Shown: positions 15,721 to 24,563 of the stretch, one piece after another
How the letters are laid out: every line of letters starts with the position of its first letter
Position numbering within the stretch: the first letter of the stretch is position 1
Assembly: GCF_031951985.1 (NCBI RefSeq)
Contig: NZ_JAVLVU010000001.1
Span: forward strand, 3,782,001 to 3,846,000
Direction of reading: 5' to 3'
Origin: Mucilaginibacter terrae
GTDB lineage: Bacteria; Bacteroidota; Bacteroidia; Sphingobacteriales; Sphingobacteriaceae
Length of the DNA: 64,000 bases
Notes under the pieces: generated by a model
The model's database searches: none
Seen by the model: only the letters and a program-made list of their open reading frames with translations
Told to the model about the DNA's origin: nothing
Made by a program: the position numbers and the translations under genes

Positions 15721-16944
15721 CTACTCGCTTTCGCTTTCGGTAGGTGGTTTAGGCTTTATCATGCCTGGAGTAAACCGTGGCTTATAAGGCTGTTTGACTG
15801 CCGGAGCTTCAGGCTTTGGTTCTTCCTTTGGTTCATCAGCAACAGGCTCATCCGCTTTTAATTCAGATTTTGCAACAACTTCCTCAGCTGGTTTAGTAGT
15901 GGTTACACCAGCCTTAAACCTCGGTTTAAAACCTAATTTGGGTGCCTCCGAAACAGCGGGTTGTGCAGCCGGAATTTCTTCTGTAGGTTTCTCTTCCGCT
16001 TTTTCTTCAACAGCTTTAGTTTCCGGCTGTTCTAAAGGAGCAGCTTCTTCCGTTGATTTGATAGTAGTTACGCCAGCTTTAAACCTTGGTTTAAAACCCA
16101 ATTTTGGCGCAGCAGGTGTATCGTTGGTTTCGGTCGATGGTGTTTCAGTAATATTATCCGCTGCCTCTGTTGGTTTAGCCTCTGCTTTTGTTTCTAAAGA
16201 AACAGGTGCTTCTTCGGCAGGTTTACTGGTAGTAACCCCTGCTTTAAATCGTGGTTTGAAACCCAATTTAGCTGGCTGCTCTGTCGGTTCTGCTGGTGTT
16301 TCAAAAGGCTCTGTTTTAGAGTCTTCCTGCGCAACGTTATCCTCAACAGGTTTATTAGAAGTAACCCCTGCTTTGAAACGCGGCTTAAATCCTAATTGGG
16401 CAGGTTGTTTTGCGTTTTCTGATGCCGTTTCGTTTGGCGCTGTTTTAGGCTCTTCGGGTGCTGTGTTTTCAGTTGCAGGCTTCGGAGTTGTACCGGCCTT
16501 GAAGCGCGGTTTAAAACCAATTTTTGCAGGTGTATCAGCGGCAGGCGTTTCAGGGTTATCTGTACTTGCTGCGGGTGCTTGCGCCTCATTAACCGGTTCA
16601 GCAGTTTTTTCGGCAGCTGGGGCTGGTATGGTTGTAGTGCCTGCTTTAAACTTAGGCTTGAAACCTAATTTAGGAGCCCCTGTTTGTGGAGTAGGTTCGG
16701 TTAAAGCTTCGGCAACGGTTTGTTCGGCAAGCTGATTTTCAATATGTACTTTATCAATCTTAGCCTCTGCAGGTAGCGGATACTCGTGCCTCAACCGGTT
16801 AAACCAGTATTTTTTGGTATGATCGAAACTCTTTTCGCCCATCTGTGCGTAGTGCTCTTTAAATTCCAAAAATAGCTCGGGCTGCCCTTTTTCGAGGGTA
16901 GTGAGATTTATTTTCTTCTTTTTAAAAAACTCTTCGAATAACAT
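15721..16944 (-). CDS. Repetitive protein with seven LGFKPRFKAG-type motifs
   Basis: 407 residues. The N-terminus (1-75, EFFKKKKINLTTLEKGQPEL, HTKKYWFNRLRHEYPLP) looks folded. After it the chain is a Pro/Glu/Thr/Ala-rich linker interrupted by six near-identical motifs (K/Q)(L/I)GFKP(R/K)FKAG(V/T)T and a seventh degenerate copy (YKPRFTPG), spaced ~30-55 residues apart. The motifs are strongly basic and aromatic, the linkers acidic. No signal peptide. This is consistent with a multivalent binding protein, perhaps for nucleic acid or an anionic partner, but I recognise no family and assign no function. The complementary strand contains a long artefact ORF. Confidence 0.75.
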   Translation of the reverse strand: MLFEEFFKKKKINLTTLEKGQPELFLEFKEHYAQMGEKSFDHTKKYWFNRLRHEYPLPAEAKIDKVHIENQLAEQTVAEALTEPTPQTGAPKLGFKPKFKAGTTTIPAPAAEKTAEPVNEAQAPAASTDNPETPAADTPAKIGFKPRFKAGTTPKPATENTAPEEPKTAPNETASENAKQPAQLGFKPRFKAGVTSNKPVEDNVAQEDSKTEPFETPAEPTEQPAKLGFKPRFKAGVTTSKPAEEAPVSLETKAEAKPTEAADNITETPSTETNDTPAAPKLGFKPRFKAGVTTIKSTEEAAPLEQPETKAVEEKAEEKPTEEIPAAQPAVSEAPKLGFKPRFKAGVTTTKPAEEVVAKSELKADEPVADEPKEEPKPEAPAVKQPYKPRFTPGMIKPKPPTESESE

Positions 16945-16993
16945 AGGGTGATTTCGGAATTCGGATGTTCGATTTCGGATTTGGTTTTGTATA

Positions 16994-17081
16994 CGTCATT
17001 GCGAGGTACGAAGCAATCTCTGAACTTTACCGGCATAGCTGATATGCTTGCGCAGAGATTGCTTCGTACCTCGCAATGACG
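16994..17081. repeat. Family A palindrome, copy 1
   Basis: A perfect 29-bp inverted repeat: the left arm begins CGTCATTGCGAGGTACGAAG (16994-17022) and the right arm occupies 17053-17081, with a 30-base loop. It lies between the repeat-protein gene and yebC. The same arms recur at 32029, 36157 and 54671. Confidence 0.9.
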
Positions 17082-17149
17082 AGTTGGGGCTATTGGGGAG
17101 AAGTTAAGTAAAGTCTCGATTCTATACTCTTGATTCTTGACTCTATACC

Positions 17150-17875
17150 TTACTCTGCCATATTATGGTAAACCGCCTGCACGTCGTCGTCCTCTTCCAA
17201 TTTGTCAATTAGCTTCAGTACATCTGCAGCGGCTTCTTCGCTAATTTCGGTGGTTGATAATGAAATACGCTCCAGCTTGGCCGATTTTAGCTCGATGCCC
17301 AGCGCTTCTAAAGTTTTCTGCATTTTGCCAAAGTCTTCGTAAGCAGCGTGTATAACGGCAACGTCTTTGCCCTCTTCGTCGGTTTCAACAAAAAGTTCTT
17401 CAAGGCCTGCGTCTATCAGTTCAAACTCCAACTCTTCTAAATCGCGTTCTCCCGGGTCGAAACGGAAAACAGATTTACGGCTGAAAATAAAATCCAGCGA
17501 ACCTGTTTTGCCTAACGTGCCGCCAACTTTGGTAAAGTAGCTGCGTACATTGGCCACGGTACGGTTGGTGTTATCGGTTGCGGTTTCAACCAGTACGGCT
17601 ACGCCATGAGGGGCATAACCTTCGTATACTAATTCTTCGTAATCTTTTTCGTCTTTGCTCGATGCGCGTTTAATAGCAGCCTCAACACGGTCTTTAGGCA
17701 TGTTTACCGCTTTGGCGTTTTGCATGGCGGTACGCAGGCGCGAGTTGCTTTCAGGATTAGGACCGCCATCTTTAACAGCCATCACAATCTCTTTACCTAA
17801 ACGGGTAAACTGAACGGCCATTTTGGCCCAACGCTTAAATTTTCTTTCTTTACGAAACTCAAATGCTCTTCCCAT
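17150..17875 (-). CDS. yebC: YebC/PmpR-family protein
   Basis: 241 residues. Members bind DNA as regulators in some species, and some family members (YebC2/YeeI type) help ribosomes translate polyproline stretches. Diagnostic N-terminus: MGRAFEFRKERKFKRWAKMA, then GGPNPESNSRLRTAMQNAK and NMPKDRVEAAIKRA. The middle has YEGYAPHGVAVLVETATDNT and the C-terminal acidic part DKLEEDDDVQAVYHN. Length and sequence are typical. The start is the conserved one. Confidence 0.95.
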   Translation of the reverse strand: MGRAFEFRKERKFKRWAKMAVQFTRLGKEIVMAVKDGGPNPESNSRLRTAMQNAKAVNMPKDRVEAAIKRASSKDEKDYEELVYEGYAPHGVAVLVETATDNTNRTVANVRSYFTKVGGTLGKTGSLDFIFSRKSVFRFDPGERDLEELEFELIDAGLEELFVETDEEGKDVAVIHAAYEDFGKMQKTLEALGIELKSAKLERISLSTTEISEEAAADVLKLIDKLEEDDDVQAVYHNMAE

Positions 17876-17916
17876 TTTTATAGCGAATAGTTGCTTGTTA
17901 TATATTTATTCCAGGT

Positions 17917-17998
17917 TGTCATTTCGAACGGAGAGAGTAATCTTATACAACGTTATATACAACTTGTACAGGATTTCTCGTTGTCACTCTAAATAACA
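17917..17998. repeat. Family B repeat, copy 1
   Basis: Starts TGTCATTTCGAACGGAGAGA and ends with the imperfect mirror TTTCTCGTTGTCACTCTAAATAACA. It lies between yebC and the threonine dehydrogenase gene. Related copies are at 34512 and 59164. Confidence 0.65.
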
Positions 17999-18012
17999 GT
18001 TAGGAAATCAGA

Positions 18013-18975
18013 CTACAAAACTAAACTATTCTTTAAATTTTTCAGCATTTCGCTGGTAAGGCGTTCAATATCATATTCAGGTTTCCAGTCCCAGTCGGTT
18101 TGAGCAGAGGTGTCGTCGATAGATTGCGGCCAGCTATCGGCAATAGCCTGGCGCGGGTCGTTATCGGTATAAGAGAGTGTGAATTCTGGTATATGTTGCT
18201 TTATTTGTGCGGCAAGGGCCTCGGGTGTAAAGCTGATGCCGCCTAAATTGTAGCTCGAGCGTATGGTAAGGCGTTCGGCCGGCGCATCCATCAGGCTTAA
18301 TGTAGCGCGAATGGCATCATCCATATACATCATAGGCAAGGCCGTATTGGCTGATAAAAAGCTTTGATAGGTGCCGCTTTGCAGGGCTTCATGGAAAATA
18401 TGCACAGCATAATCGGTAGTGCCACCACCCGGGTTGGTTTTCCAGCTGATGAGGCCCGGATAGCGTATGCTGCGCACATCAAGCCCGTATTTGGCATGGT
18501 AGTACTCGCACCAGCGTTCGCCGGCCAGTTTACTGAAACCGTAAACAGTGTTCGGGTCCATTACGCAGTATTGAGGCGTATTTTGTTTTGGTGAGTGCGG
18601 GCCAAACACTGCAATAGAGCTTGGCCAAAATACTCGCTTCACCCCAAACTCAACAGCCAGATCGAGCACGTGGATAAGGCCGTTCATGTTTAAATCCCAC
18701 GCCAGTTTTGGTTTTTGCTCGCCCACGGCAGATAGTATGGCCGCCAGCAGGTAAACCTGTGTTGGGCGGTGCTGTTCAAATATATGTTGCAGATTGTCCT
18801 TATCAAGCACGTTGGCAATTTCGAAAGGGCCACCGTTGCGTATGGCATCAACCGGCGCATTTATATCAGAGGCAATAACATGATCTGCGCCATGTTTTTT
18901 GCGTAAGGCTAAAACCAGTTCGCTACCAATTTGTCCGTTAGCGCCAATAACCAATACTTTCTCGCTCATTGCCAT
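18013..18975 (-). CDS. tdh: L-threonine 3-dehydrogenase, SDR (epimerase-like) type
   Basis: 320 residues from the ATG at 18975. It oxidises threonine to 2-amino-3-oxobutyrate with NAD+, supplying Kbl. The Rossmann motif VIGANGQIGSELV lies near the start; the catalytic pair is Y and K in VYGFSKLAGE; the stretch YPGLISWKTNPGGGTTDYAV is a signature of the short-chain threonine dehydrogenases. A longer reading starts at a TTG (18996), but that codon lies within a TAAATTTG promoter box, so ATG 18975 or 18969 is preferred. Confidence 0.9.
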   Translation of the reverse strand: MAMSEKVLVIGANGQIGSELVLALRKKHGADHVIASDINAPVDAIRNGGPFEIANVLDKDNLQHIFEQHRPTQVYLLAAILSAVGEQKPKLAWDLNMNGLIHVLDLAVEFGVKRVFWPSSIAVFGPHSPKQNTPQYCVMDPNTVYGFSKLAGERWCEYYHAKYGLDVRSIRYPGLISWKTNPGGGTTDYAVHIFHEALQSGTYQSFLSANTALPMMYMDDAIRATLSLMDAPAERLTIRSSYNLGGISFTPEALAAQIKQHIPEFTLSYTDNDPRQAIADSWPQSIDDTSAQTDWDWKPEYDIERLTSEMLKNLKNSLVL

Positions 18976-18993
18976 ATAATATTTGGGTGTACG

Positions 18994-19001
18994 CAAATTT
19001 A
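18994..19001 (-). promoter_or_regulatory. -7 promoter box of tdh
   Basis: TAAATTTG on the minus strand fits TAnnTTTG exactly, 18 bases before the ATG at 18975. It overlaps the TTG start of the longer reading and therefore decides against it. Confidence 0.6.
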
Positions 19002-19204
19002 CAAAAATGTACGTAAATGTGTTTGATATACAGGTTTAAAAGTGATGTTGTTTTGAATATTGTACCGATGTTTTTACAGTTAATGTAATTAAAGAAAAAT
19101 TGATGCCAAATAATATTTTGTATTAAAGATGAAATTTATCAATGCACATCATCTCAAAAACCTTATAAATAAAGCGTTTAAGGCTTTTATTGTTTAAAAA
19201 ACCA

Positions 19205-19212
19205 TACATTTG
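19205..19212 (+). promoter_or_regulatory. -7 promoter box of asd
   Basis: TACATTTG is an exact TAnnTTTG match, giving a leader of ~36 bases before asd. The tdh-asd divergent gap (18976-19253) is very AT-rich and holds no other feature I can name. Confidence 0.55.
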
Positions 19213-19253
19213 AAAATTAACATTTTATTAATTACATAATTTATTCGAGACAA

Positions 19254-20261
19254 ATGAAAGTCGCAGTAGTAGGTGCTACCGGTTTGGTAGGCACTAAAAT
19301 GTTGCAGATTCTTGAAGAACGCAACTTTCCGGTAACAGAATTGATCCCAGTGGCATCCGCAAAAAGTGTAGGTAAAGAAGTTATCTATAAGGGTAAGCCA
19401 TATAAGGTGGTAGCTGTTGAGGATGCGATAAAGCAGAAGCCCGATATTGCCTTGTTTTCGGCGGGCGGAAGTACTTCATTAGAGCAGGCTCCTTTATTTG
19501 CCGAAGCGGGTATTACCGTTATCGATAATTCATCGGCCTGGCGCATGGACCCAACTAAAAAACTGGTTGTGCCCGAGGTTAACGCCGATGTATTAACTGC
19601 CGAAGATAAAATTATTGCCAACCCTAACTGCTCAACCATACAAATGGTAGTGGCCTTAAAGCCACTGCACGATAAATATAAAATTAAACGTGTAGTGGTG
19701 TCAACCTACCAATCGGTAACCGGAACTGGAGTTAAGGCTGTGGATCAGCTGTTTAACGAGCGTAAAGGCATCGAAGGCCCAATGGCTTACCCCTATCAAA
19801 TTGACCTGAACGTATTGCCGCACATCGACGTGTTTACTGAGAATGGCTACACCAAGGAAGAGATGAAAATGATCAAAGAAACCAAAAAGATCATGGGCGA
19901 CGACAGCATCCGAGTAACGGCAACAACCGTGCGTATCCCGGTTATGGGCGGTCACTCTGAGTCGGTTAATATTGAGTTTGAGAAAGATTTTGATTTGGAC
20001 GAATTACGTACCCTGCTGAGCGAATCTCCGGGCATTATAGTGGTTGACGATGTGGCCAACCTGAAATACCCAATGCCTTTAGACGCTCATGAAAAAGATG
20101 ATGTATTTGTAGGTCGTTTACGCCGCGATGAAACGCAGGAGAACACACTGAATGCATGGATCGTATCAGATAACCTGCGTAAAGGCGCTGCAACCAACGC
20201 CGTACAAATTGCCGAGTATTTGGTAGCTAACCATTTGGTTGGTCAGGCTGTAGAAGCGTAA
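19254..20261 (+). CDS. asd: Aspartate-semialdehyde dehydrogenase
   Basis: 335 residues. Reduces aspartyl phosphate to aspartate semialdehyde (NADPH), the branch point to lysine/diaminopimelate, threonine and methionine. The N-terminal dinucleotide fold has VAVVGATGLVGTKML; the nucleophile is C126 in ANPNCSTIQMV; VRIPVMGGHSESVNIEF holds the substrate-binding residues. Length is normal. The TAA stop is immediately followed by a C-rich family D hairpin and then by a strong terminator. Confidence 0.96.
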   Translation: MKVAVVGATGLVGTKMLQILEERNFPVTELIPVASAKSVGKEVIYKGKPYKVVAVEDAIKQKPDIALFSAGGSTSLEQAPLFAEAGITVIDNSSAWRMDPTKKLVVPEVNADVLTAEDKIIANPNCSTIQMVVALKPLHDKYKIKRVVVSTYQSVTGTGVKAVDQLFNERKGIEGPMAYPYQIDLNVLPHIDVFTENGYTKEEMKMIKETKKIMGDDSIRVTATTVRIPVMGGHSESVNIEFEKDFDLDELRTLLSESPGIIVVDDVANLKYPMPLDAHEKDDVFVGRLRRDETQENTLNAWIVSDNLRKGAATNAVQIAEYLVANHLVGQAVEA

Positions 20262-20293
20262 CTCGCCCCCTAACCCCCTGGAGGGGGAACAGG
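20262..20293 (+). repeat. Family D C-rich repeat directly after the asd stop
   Basis: CTCGCCCCCTAACCCCCTGG and the following GAGGGGGAAC form the hairpin CCCCCTGGAGGGGG. The repeat begins at the base after the TAA stop. Confidence 0.75.
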
Positions 20294-20304
20294 AGAATAT
20301 ATTG

Positions 20305-20335
20305 AAGGGATAGTCTTTTGGGCTATCCCTTTTTT
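20305..20335 (+). terminator. Terminator of asd
   Basis: A 9-bp stem AAGGGATAG (20305-20313) with CTATCCCTT (20323-20331) has a 9-base loop and a run of Ts through 20335. Confidence 0.85.
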
Positions 20336-20350
20336 GTTGATATTGTGTGT

Positions 20351-21115
20351 ATGAAAAAATGCTTTTTTTTAGTCCAGTTTATGCTTGTGGCCGGTGGTTT
20401 GTTTGCTCAACCGGAGAGGATAAAACTGGAGCAGGACATTCAAAAGAAAGTTGACAGAATAAGCTATTGGGCGGAGAGTAATAGTGATACTAAGTATGAT
20501 TCGCTGGATAAAGCCAATCAAAATTTAAGTAATTATCTCTTAACTGTGACAAAAAGCATCCCGGCAAGTTTGGGATGGAAGTTTAATATAAAGCAATTAA
20601 CCACTGCCACATCGCCCGATGGTTTGCTGCGAATATATTCGTGGGATACATGGACAGGCGGAACAATGCATTACTTTCAAAATGTTGTGCAATATAGGGT
20701 TGGTAATAAAGTAAATTCGACGGGAATTGAAGATAAGGATGGAGACGGCGATGCCGGTTATTACTACGAGAATATCTATTTATTAAAAAAGGGAGATAAA
20801 AGCTATTACCTTGTCAATTATAAAGGTATCTATTCATCCAAAGATATTAGTGAAGGCCTGCGTGTATTCAACTTTCAGAATGGGCAATTGCTTGCCAATA
20901 CTAAGCTAATTAAAACCTTAAGCGGTTTACATAACAGTATTGAATACTCGTATGATTTTTTTTCGATTGTTGATTGGAAAGTAAGGCCATCTATTTTATA
21001 TGATAGTGTAAAAAAGGAAATCAAAATTCCATTGGTAGATGAAAGTGGGAGGGTAACCAAGCGCTTTATAACTTATAAATTTACCGGCCAATATTTTGAA
21101 AAGGTTAAGAGCTAA
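20351..21115 (+). CDS. Secreted protein of unknown function (254 aa)
   Basis: Started at the ATG that opens a clear signal peptide (MKKCFFLVQFMLVAGGLFAQ); a longer frame from 20318 would run through the asd terminator and is rejected. The mature part includes ATSPDGLLRIYSWDTWTGGT and a repeated pattern of beta strands with YYENIYLLKKGDKSYYLVNYKGIYSSKD, suggesting a beta-rich periplasmic or surface protein. I recognise no family. AT content is higher than its neighbours. It converges with the GT87-type gene with no gap. Confidence 0.75.
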   Translation: MKKCFFLVQFMLVAGGLFAQPERIKLEQDIQKKVDRISYWAESNSDTKYDSLDKANQNLSNYLLTVTKSIPASLGWKFNIKQLTTATSPDGLLRIYSWDTWTGGTMHYFQNVVQYRVGNKVNSTGIEDKDGDGDAGYYYENIYLLKKGDKSYYLVNYKGIYSSKDISEGLRVFNFQNGQLLANTKLIKTLSGLHNSIEYSYDFFSIVDWKVRPSILYDSVKKEIKIPLVDESGRVTKRFITYKFTGQYFEKVKS

Positions 21116-22333
21116 TTATTCTTTAACTAACACCTCTTCTTTTTTCCTAAATATCAATATCGCAAACGTCACAAATACCATTAACAAAGTAACAAAGCTA
21201 TAGTGCTTTAAAATATCGGTTAGGGTTTGCCCTATGGCATTTTTGGTAATGAGGTTGGTGAGCATACCCAGTAAGCAGGTAACCACAAGCAGTGCGGTTC
21301 GTTTTTGCTTTATGAGGATGAAGCAGAGGTAAGTATAAATAAACCCGGTGCACACATGATGATGTGCCCAAACCCGGCCGGGCAGCAGGAGCGTAACCAT
21401 AAAAATGAGGCAAACATCGGTAGCCGAAAAATTTTCAAAGCCTTTTATATACCTGTCATAAGCAAACTTTGCTAAGAGGGCTAACATGCTTGTAGCCTGA
21501 AAGATAATTATGATAAGTTTTAATGCCGATGCCGATAAATGAAAAATGGGTGCGATCCCAACTTCGGCATTACCGGTGTTCATTTTATTAAGTAAGGCTG
21601 GTATGCCCAGGCTAATAATGTTTTCGTCAATTTTTCCTTTGCTAAATGGGGCTACAAATGCTTCGTAATAATCTTTCCAATCGTTAATGCCGGTGGGTAA
21701 ACCGCGCAGTATGGCGGGTATAATGATGAATGGCAGTGCGGTAAGTACAATTTTAGGCCAGTGTTTAGGTCCGCGTTTAATGGCTACAAAAATAAGGAAC
21801 AATACCGGGGTGATCTTAAAAAAAGTTCCGGCCATAAAAAATACATAGCTCCAGCCGTATTGCTTCCGCTGGTAGTATAACACGCCTAAAAGGGTAAGGC
21901 AAAGTACCGGCAGGTTAGAGTTCATCCATATAAAGTTATGCCAGTAAAAACCTGCCGATAAGGCAACCGAAATAACAAGCGGCCATTTAAGATCTTCATG
22001 AGGGTAATAAGCCCTCATTATTCTGCGAATGAGCACGAAAGAGGCTATCCATAAGCCATAGTTCACCAAAAAAGTAAATAGGAATGCCGACACATGAAAT
22101 GGCAAGAACGAGAACAAGCTGAAAAACAATGCTGCAAAAGGAGGGTAGGTAAAGCCACCATCAACTAAACCCGGCGTGTAAAGTTTTTCGCCGCTGAGGT
22201 AGTGCTTGCCGGTTTCCCAGTAAATGTAATAGTCGCCATTAACATCGGCACGCATGCCACGCCCGTACGATATAATGGCGAATGCAATGGTAATAATGAT
22301 GAATATAGCGAGGTAGAGTTTATTGTTGCGCAT
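21116..22333 (-). CDS. GT87-type (DUF2029) membrane glycosyltransferase
   Basis: 405 residues with about ten hydrophobic helices, starting at residues 6-24. GT87/DUF2029 proteins are polyprenol-phosphate-mannose (or related lipid-sugar) dependent glycosyltransferases of the GT-C fold. The first loop carries YWETGKHYLSGEKLYTPGLV, matching the family's acidic/aromatic first extracytoplasmic loop, followed by FTYPPFAALFFSLFSFLP, a hallmark of the family. The acceptor is unknown. Confidence 0.82.
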   Translation of the reverse strand: MRNNKLYLAIFIIITIAFAIISYGRGMRADVNGDYYIYWETGKHYLSGEKLYTPGLVDGGFTYPPFAALFFSLFSFLPFHVSAFLFTFLVNYGLWIASFVLIRRIMRAYYPHEDLKWPLVISVALSAGFYWHNFIWMNSNLPVLCLTLLGVLYYQRKQYGWSYVFFMAGTFFKITPVLFLIFVAIKRGPKHWPKIVLTALPFIIIPAILRGLPTGINDWKDYYEAFVAPFSKGKIDENIISLGIPALLNKMNTGNAEVGIAPIFHLSASALKLIIIIFQATSMLALLAKFAYDRYIKGFENFSATDVCLIFMVTLLLPGRVWAHHHVCTGFIYTYLCFILIKQKRTALLVVTCLLGMLTNLITKNAIGQTLTDILKHYSFVTLLMVFVTFAILIFRKKEEVLVKE

Positions 22334-22429
22334 GTGAGTGTGCCGGGCAGATTTGACAGCGCAATTTACATATTTGAATTTTTGGAGATAGTTAAAGATA
22401 TGTTATTGTCACTCATCACATAAAAAAGT

Positions 22430-22437
22430 TACTTTTG
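22430..22437 (+). promoter_or_regulatory. -7 promoter box next to the LysR gene start
   Basis: TACTTTTG fits TAnnTTTG. The ATG at 22444 lies only 6 bases downstream, so transcription from this box would give an almost leaderless mRNA. The TTG start of the longer reading is the last three bases of the box. Confidence 0.45.
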
Positions 22438-22443
22438 AGCGGT

Positions 22444-23337
22444 ATGATCTCCTTTGCGCACCGTGTTTTTTTAGAAGTTGCTGCCAACCTGAGTTTTTCA
22501 AAGGCGGCACAGGTGCTGTTTATTACACAGCCTGCTATAAGCAAACACGTAAAAGCGTTGGAAGATCAGTATAAACTCCCGCTTTTTGAACGCAAAGGCA
22601 ACAGTATTATGCTCACCGAGGCCGGTACCAAACTAAACGAATACCTGCTGCAAGCTACCGAAATTGAACGCAAAGCCGAGTACGATATGGCCTTGCTAAG
22701 CAATCAATCGTACGCTGCGGGGCATTTGCGTTTGGGGGCAAGCACCACTATAGCGCTGTATATTTTACCACCAATTTTGTCGGGATTTCAGCATAAATAT
22801 GCCAATGTGGGTGTGCAGTTGGTTAACCGTAACTCCGAGTATATTTTAAATGCCCTGCTCAACCACGAGGTTGATATTGGCATTATTGAGGTTGATAATA
22901 AACTCACCAATGTATCGTACCAATCATTTATGACCGATGAAGTTATACCCGTATGTTCGGCTAAAAGTGCGTTGGCGGGTAAATCGCTTAGCTTAAAGCA
23001 ATTGGTTAAAACACCACTGGCGCTGCGCGAGCGCGGCTCTGGTACGCTTAACGCGCTGCTCAAATCACTGGCCGACCATCATATTAAACCGGCCGATCTG
23101 TCTGTAAAAATACGCTTGGGCGGCACCGAGGCACTCAAAAATTTCCTCCTGGCCGATCAATGCCTTGGCTTTATGCCGCGCCCATCCATTAAGCGCGAAC
23201 TGGCCGAAGGGGATTTGGTGGAAGTGCCGATCGAAGGATTAAAAATTATCCGCAACTTTTATTTCATCCGTCGGAAGGGAACAGAAGACTACGGGCTTAC
23301 CAGTAATTTTATGAATTATGCGTTGGAACACTATTAA
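22444..23337 (+). CDS. LysR-family transcriptional regulator
   Basis: 297 residues from ATG 22444. The N-terminal winged helix (residues ~3-60) reads FLEVAANLSFSKAAQVLFIT then QPAISKHVKALEDQYKLPLF, a standard LysR HTH. The effector domain follows (LRLGASTTIALYILPPILSG). The pattern LGFMPRPSIKRELAEGDL near the end is usual for the CysB/CysL-like branch. The target is unknown; the next gene, a DJ-1/PfpI protein, lies 75 bases downstream on the same strand and is a candidate. Confidence 0.92.
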   Translation: MISFAHRVFLEVAANLSFSKAAQVLFITQPAISKHVKALEDQYKLPLFERKGNSIMLTEAGTKLNEYLLQATEIERKAEYDMALLSNQSYAAGHLRLGASTTIALYILPPILSGFQHKYANVGVQLVNRNSEYILNALLNHEVDIGIIEVDNKLTNVSYQSFMTDEVIPVCSAKSALAGKSLSLKQLVKTPLALRERGSGTLNALLKSLADHHIKPADLSVKIRLGGTEALKNFLLADQCLGFMPRPSIKRELAEGDLVEVPIEGLKIIRNFYFIRRKGTEDYGLTSNFMNYALEHY

Positions 23338-23412
23338 TTGAAATTTCTTGAAACTTTAAATATTTAACCGTGTAGTATAAATGGAATTCAACTAATAAAG
23401 AATTATACTATT

Positions 23413-23970
23413 ATGGCAAATTTAAATAACCGTAAGGTAGCTATCCTTACCGAAGATGGGTTTGAACAAGTGGAACTAACCAGCCCGAAAGAGGCGTTAG
23501 AGGCGGCAGGTGCTACGGTGCACGTTATATCGCCTAAAACAGGTACCGTTAAAGCATGGGATAAGGACCATTGGGGTATTGAAGTAAACGTTGATAAACT
23601 GTTAACCGATGTAAGCCCCGATGATTATGACGCGCTGGTATTACCAGGCGGCGTGCTTAACCCTGACAAACTACGCCAGAATAAAGATGCAGTCGCGTTT
23701 GTATCGGCATTTTTAGATGAAGGCAAGCCGCTGGCCGCTATATGCCACGGCCCGCAAATGCTGATCGAAACTGGTATGCTTAAAGGTCGTAAGTTAACCT
23801 CGTACCCATCATTACAAACCGATTTAAAAAATGCCGGTGCCGAATGGGTAGATGAGCAGGTTGTTACCGACAATGGATTGGTAACCAGCCGTACGCCCGA
23901 CGATTTGGAAGCTTTTAACAAAAAGACCATTGAAGAAATTGGTGAAGGGGTGCATGAACCCCATGCATAA
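23413..23970 (+). CDS. DJ-1/PfpI family protein (YhbO/general stress type)
   Basis: 185 residues. The nucleophile elbow AAICHGPQML holds C111-H112, and E15 in TEDGFEQVEL is the partner acid. Members of the PfpI/YhbO branch act as stress proteins, with reported deglycase or glyoxalase III activity that is debated. The segment VKAWDKDHWGIEVNVD is typical of the YhbO-type subgroup. It ends 20 bases before a strong terminator. Confidence 0.9.
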   Translation: MANLNNRKVAILTEDGFEQVELTSPKEALEAAGATVHVISPKTGTVKAWDKDHWGIEVNVDKLLTDVSPDDYDALVLPGGVLNPDKLRQNKDAVAFVSAFLDEGKPLAAICHGPQMLIETGMLKGRKLTSYPSLQTDLKNAGAEWVDEQVVTDNGLVTSRTPDDLEAFNKKTIEEIGEGVHEPHA

Positions 23971-23990
23971 AGCATAATAAGCCAAAAAAT

Positions 23991-24033
23991 AAAGCCATCT
24001 TACGCACGTTATCGTAAGGTGGCTTTGTTGTTT
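23991..24033 (+). terminator. Terminator after the DJ-1/PfpI gene
   Basis: AAAGCCATCTTACG (23991-24004) pairs with CGTAAGGTGGCTTT (24013-24026), a 14-bp stem with one G-T pair and an 8-base loop, followed by GTTGTTT. Confidence 0.82.
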
Positions 24034-24068
24034 AACAGTCAAATACTTATTAATTTTTAATAACTTAT

Positions 24069-24563
24069 ATGCTTAATATCCGACCTGCTACTTTAGCCGA
24101 TGCCGATCATATTGTTAAAATTGCCCATCAAACCTGGTGGCCTACTTACCGGTCAATTTTATCAACCGAGCAAATCACTTATATGCTGGATACGATGTAC
24201 GTATCAGATAAAATTGCCGACCAAATGGACAAAGGCGAGCAATTATACCTTATACTGGAAGAAGAAGGAATTCCGGTGGCATTTGCTTCATACTCGCCAC
24301 GAACTGAGGATGAGAATATTTATAAACTGCACAAGCTTTACTGCCACCCATCAACCCAGGGAAAAGGCCATGGCCGTAAACTGGTTGAAGCTGTAATGGA
24401 AGCTGCCCGTAAAGCCGGTAAAAGTGCTTTAGACCTTAACGTAAACCGGAACAACAATGCCAAAAGCTTTTACGAAAAAATGGGCTTTACCGTGTTACAC
24501 GATGAAGATATTGCTATTGGACCGTACTGGATGAACGACCATGTGATGCGTATTGCGCTTTAG
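24069..24563 (+). CDS. GNAT family N-acetyltransferase
   Basis: 164 residues. GNAT fold: MLNIRPATLADADHIVKIAH at the start; acetyl-CoA binding motif A is LYCHPSTQGKGHGRKLVEAV (Q/RxxGxG/A form QGKGHG); then LDLNVNRNNNAKSFYEKMGF. The acceptor is not predictable. It converges with, and overlaps by 4 bases, another GNAT gene on the minus strand. Confidence 0.9.
   Translation: MLNIRPATLADADHIVKIAHQTWWPTYRSILSTEQITYMLDTMYVSDKIADQMDKGEQLYLILEEEGIPVAFASYSPRTEDENIYKLHKLYCHPSTQGKGHGRKLVEAVMEAARKAGKSALDLNVNRNNNAKSFYEKMGFTVLHDEDIAIGPYWMNDHVMRIAL

Noticed and set aside
15794..16735. 313-aa ORF on the plus strand opposite the LGFKPRFKAG protein
   Set aside because: It is the mirror of the repeat gene: Ser/Ala/Gly/Val-rich with repeated LNLGLKPN blocks generated by the repeats on the other strand. 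No start context or neighbours support it.
16994..17081. Family A palindromes as a CRISPR repeat or tRNA-like gene
   Set aside because: Copies are far apart and not arrayed with spacers, and the arms form one long hairpin with no cloverleaf.
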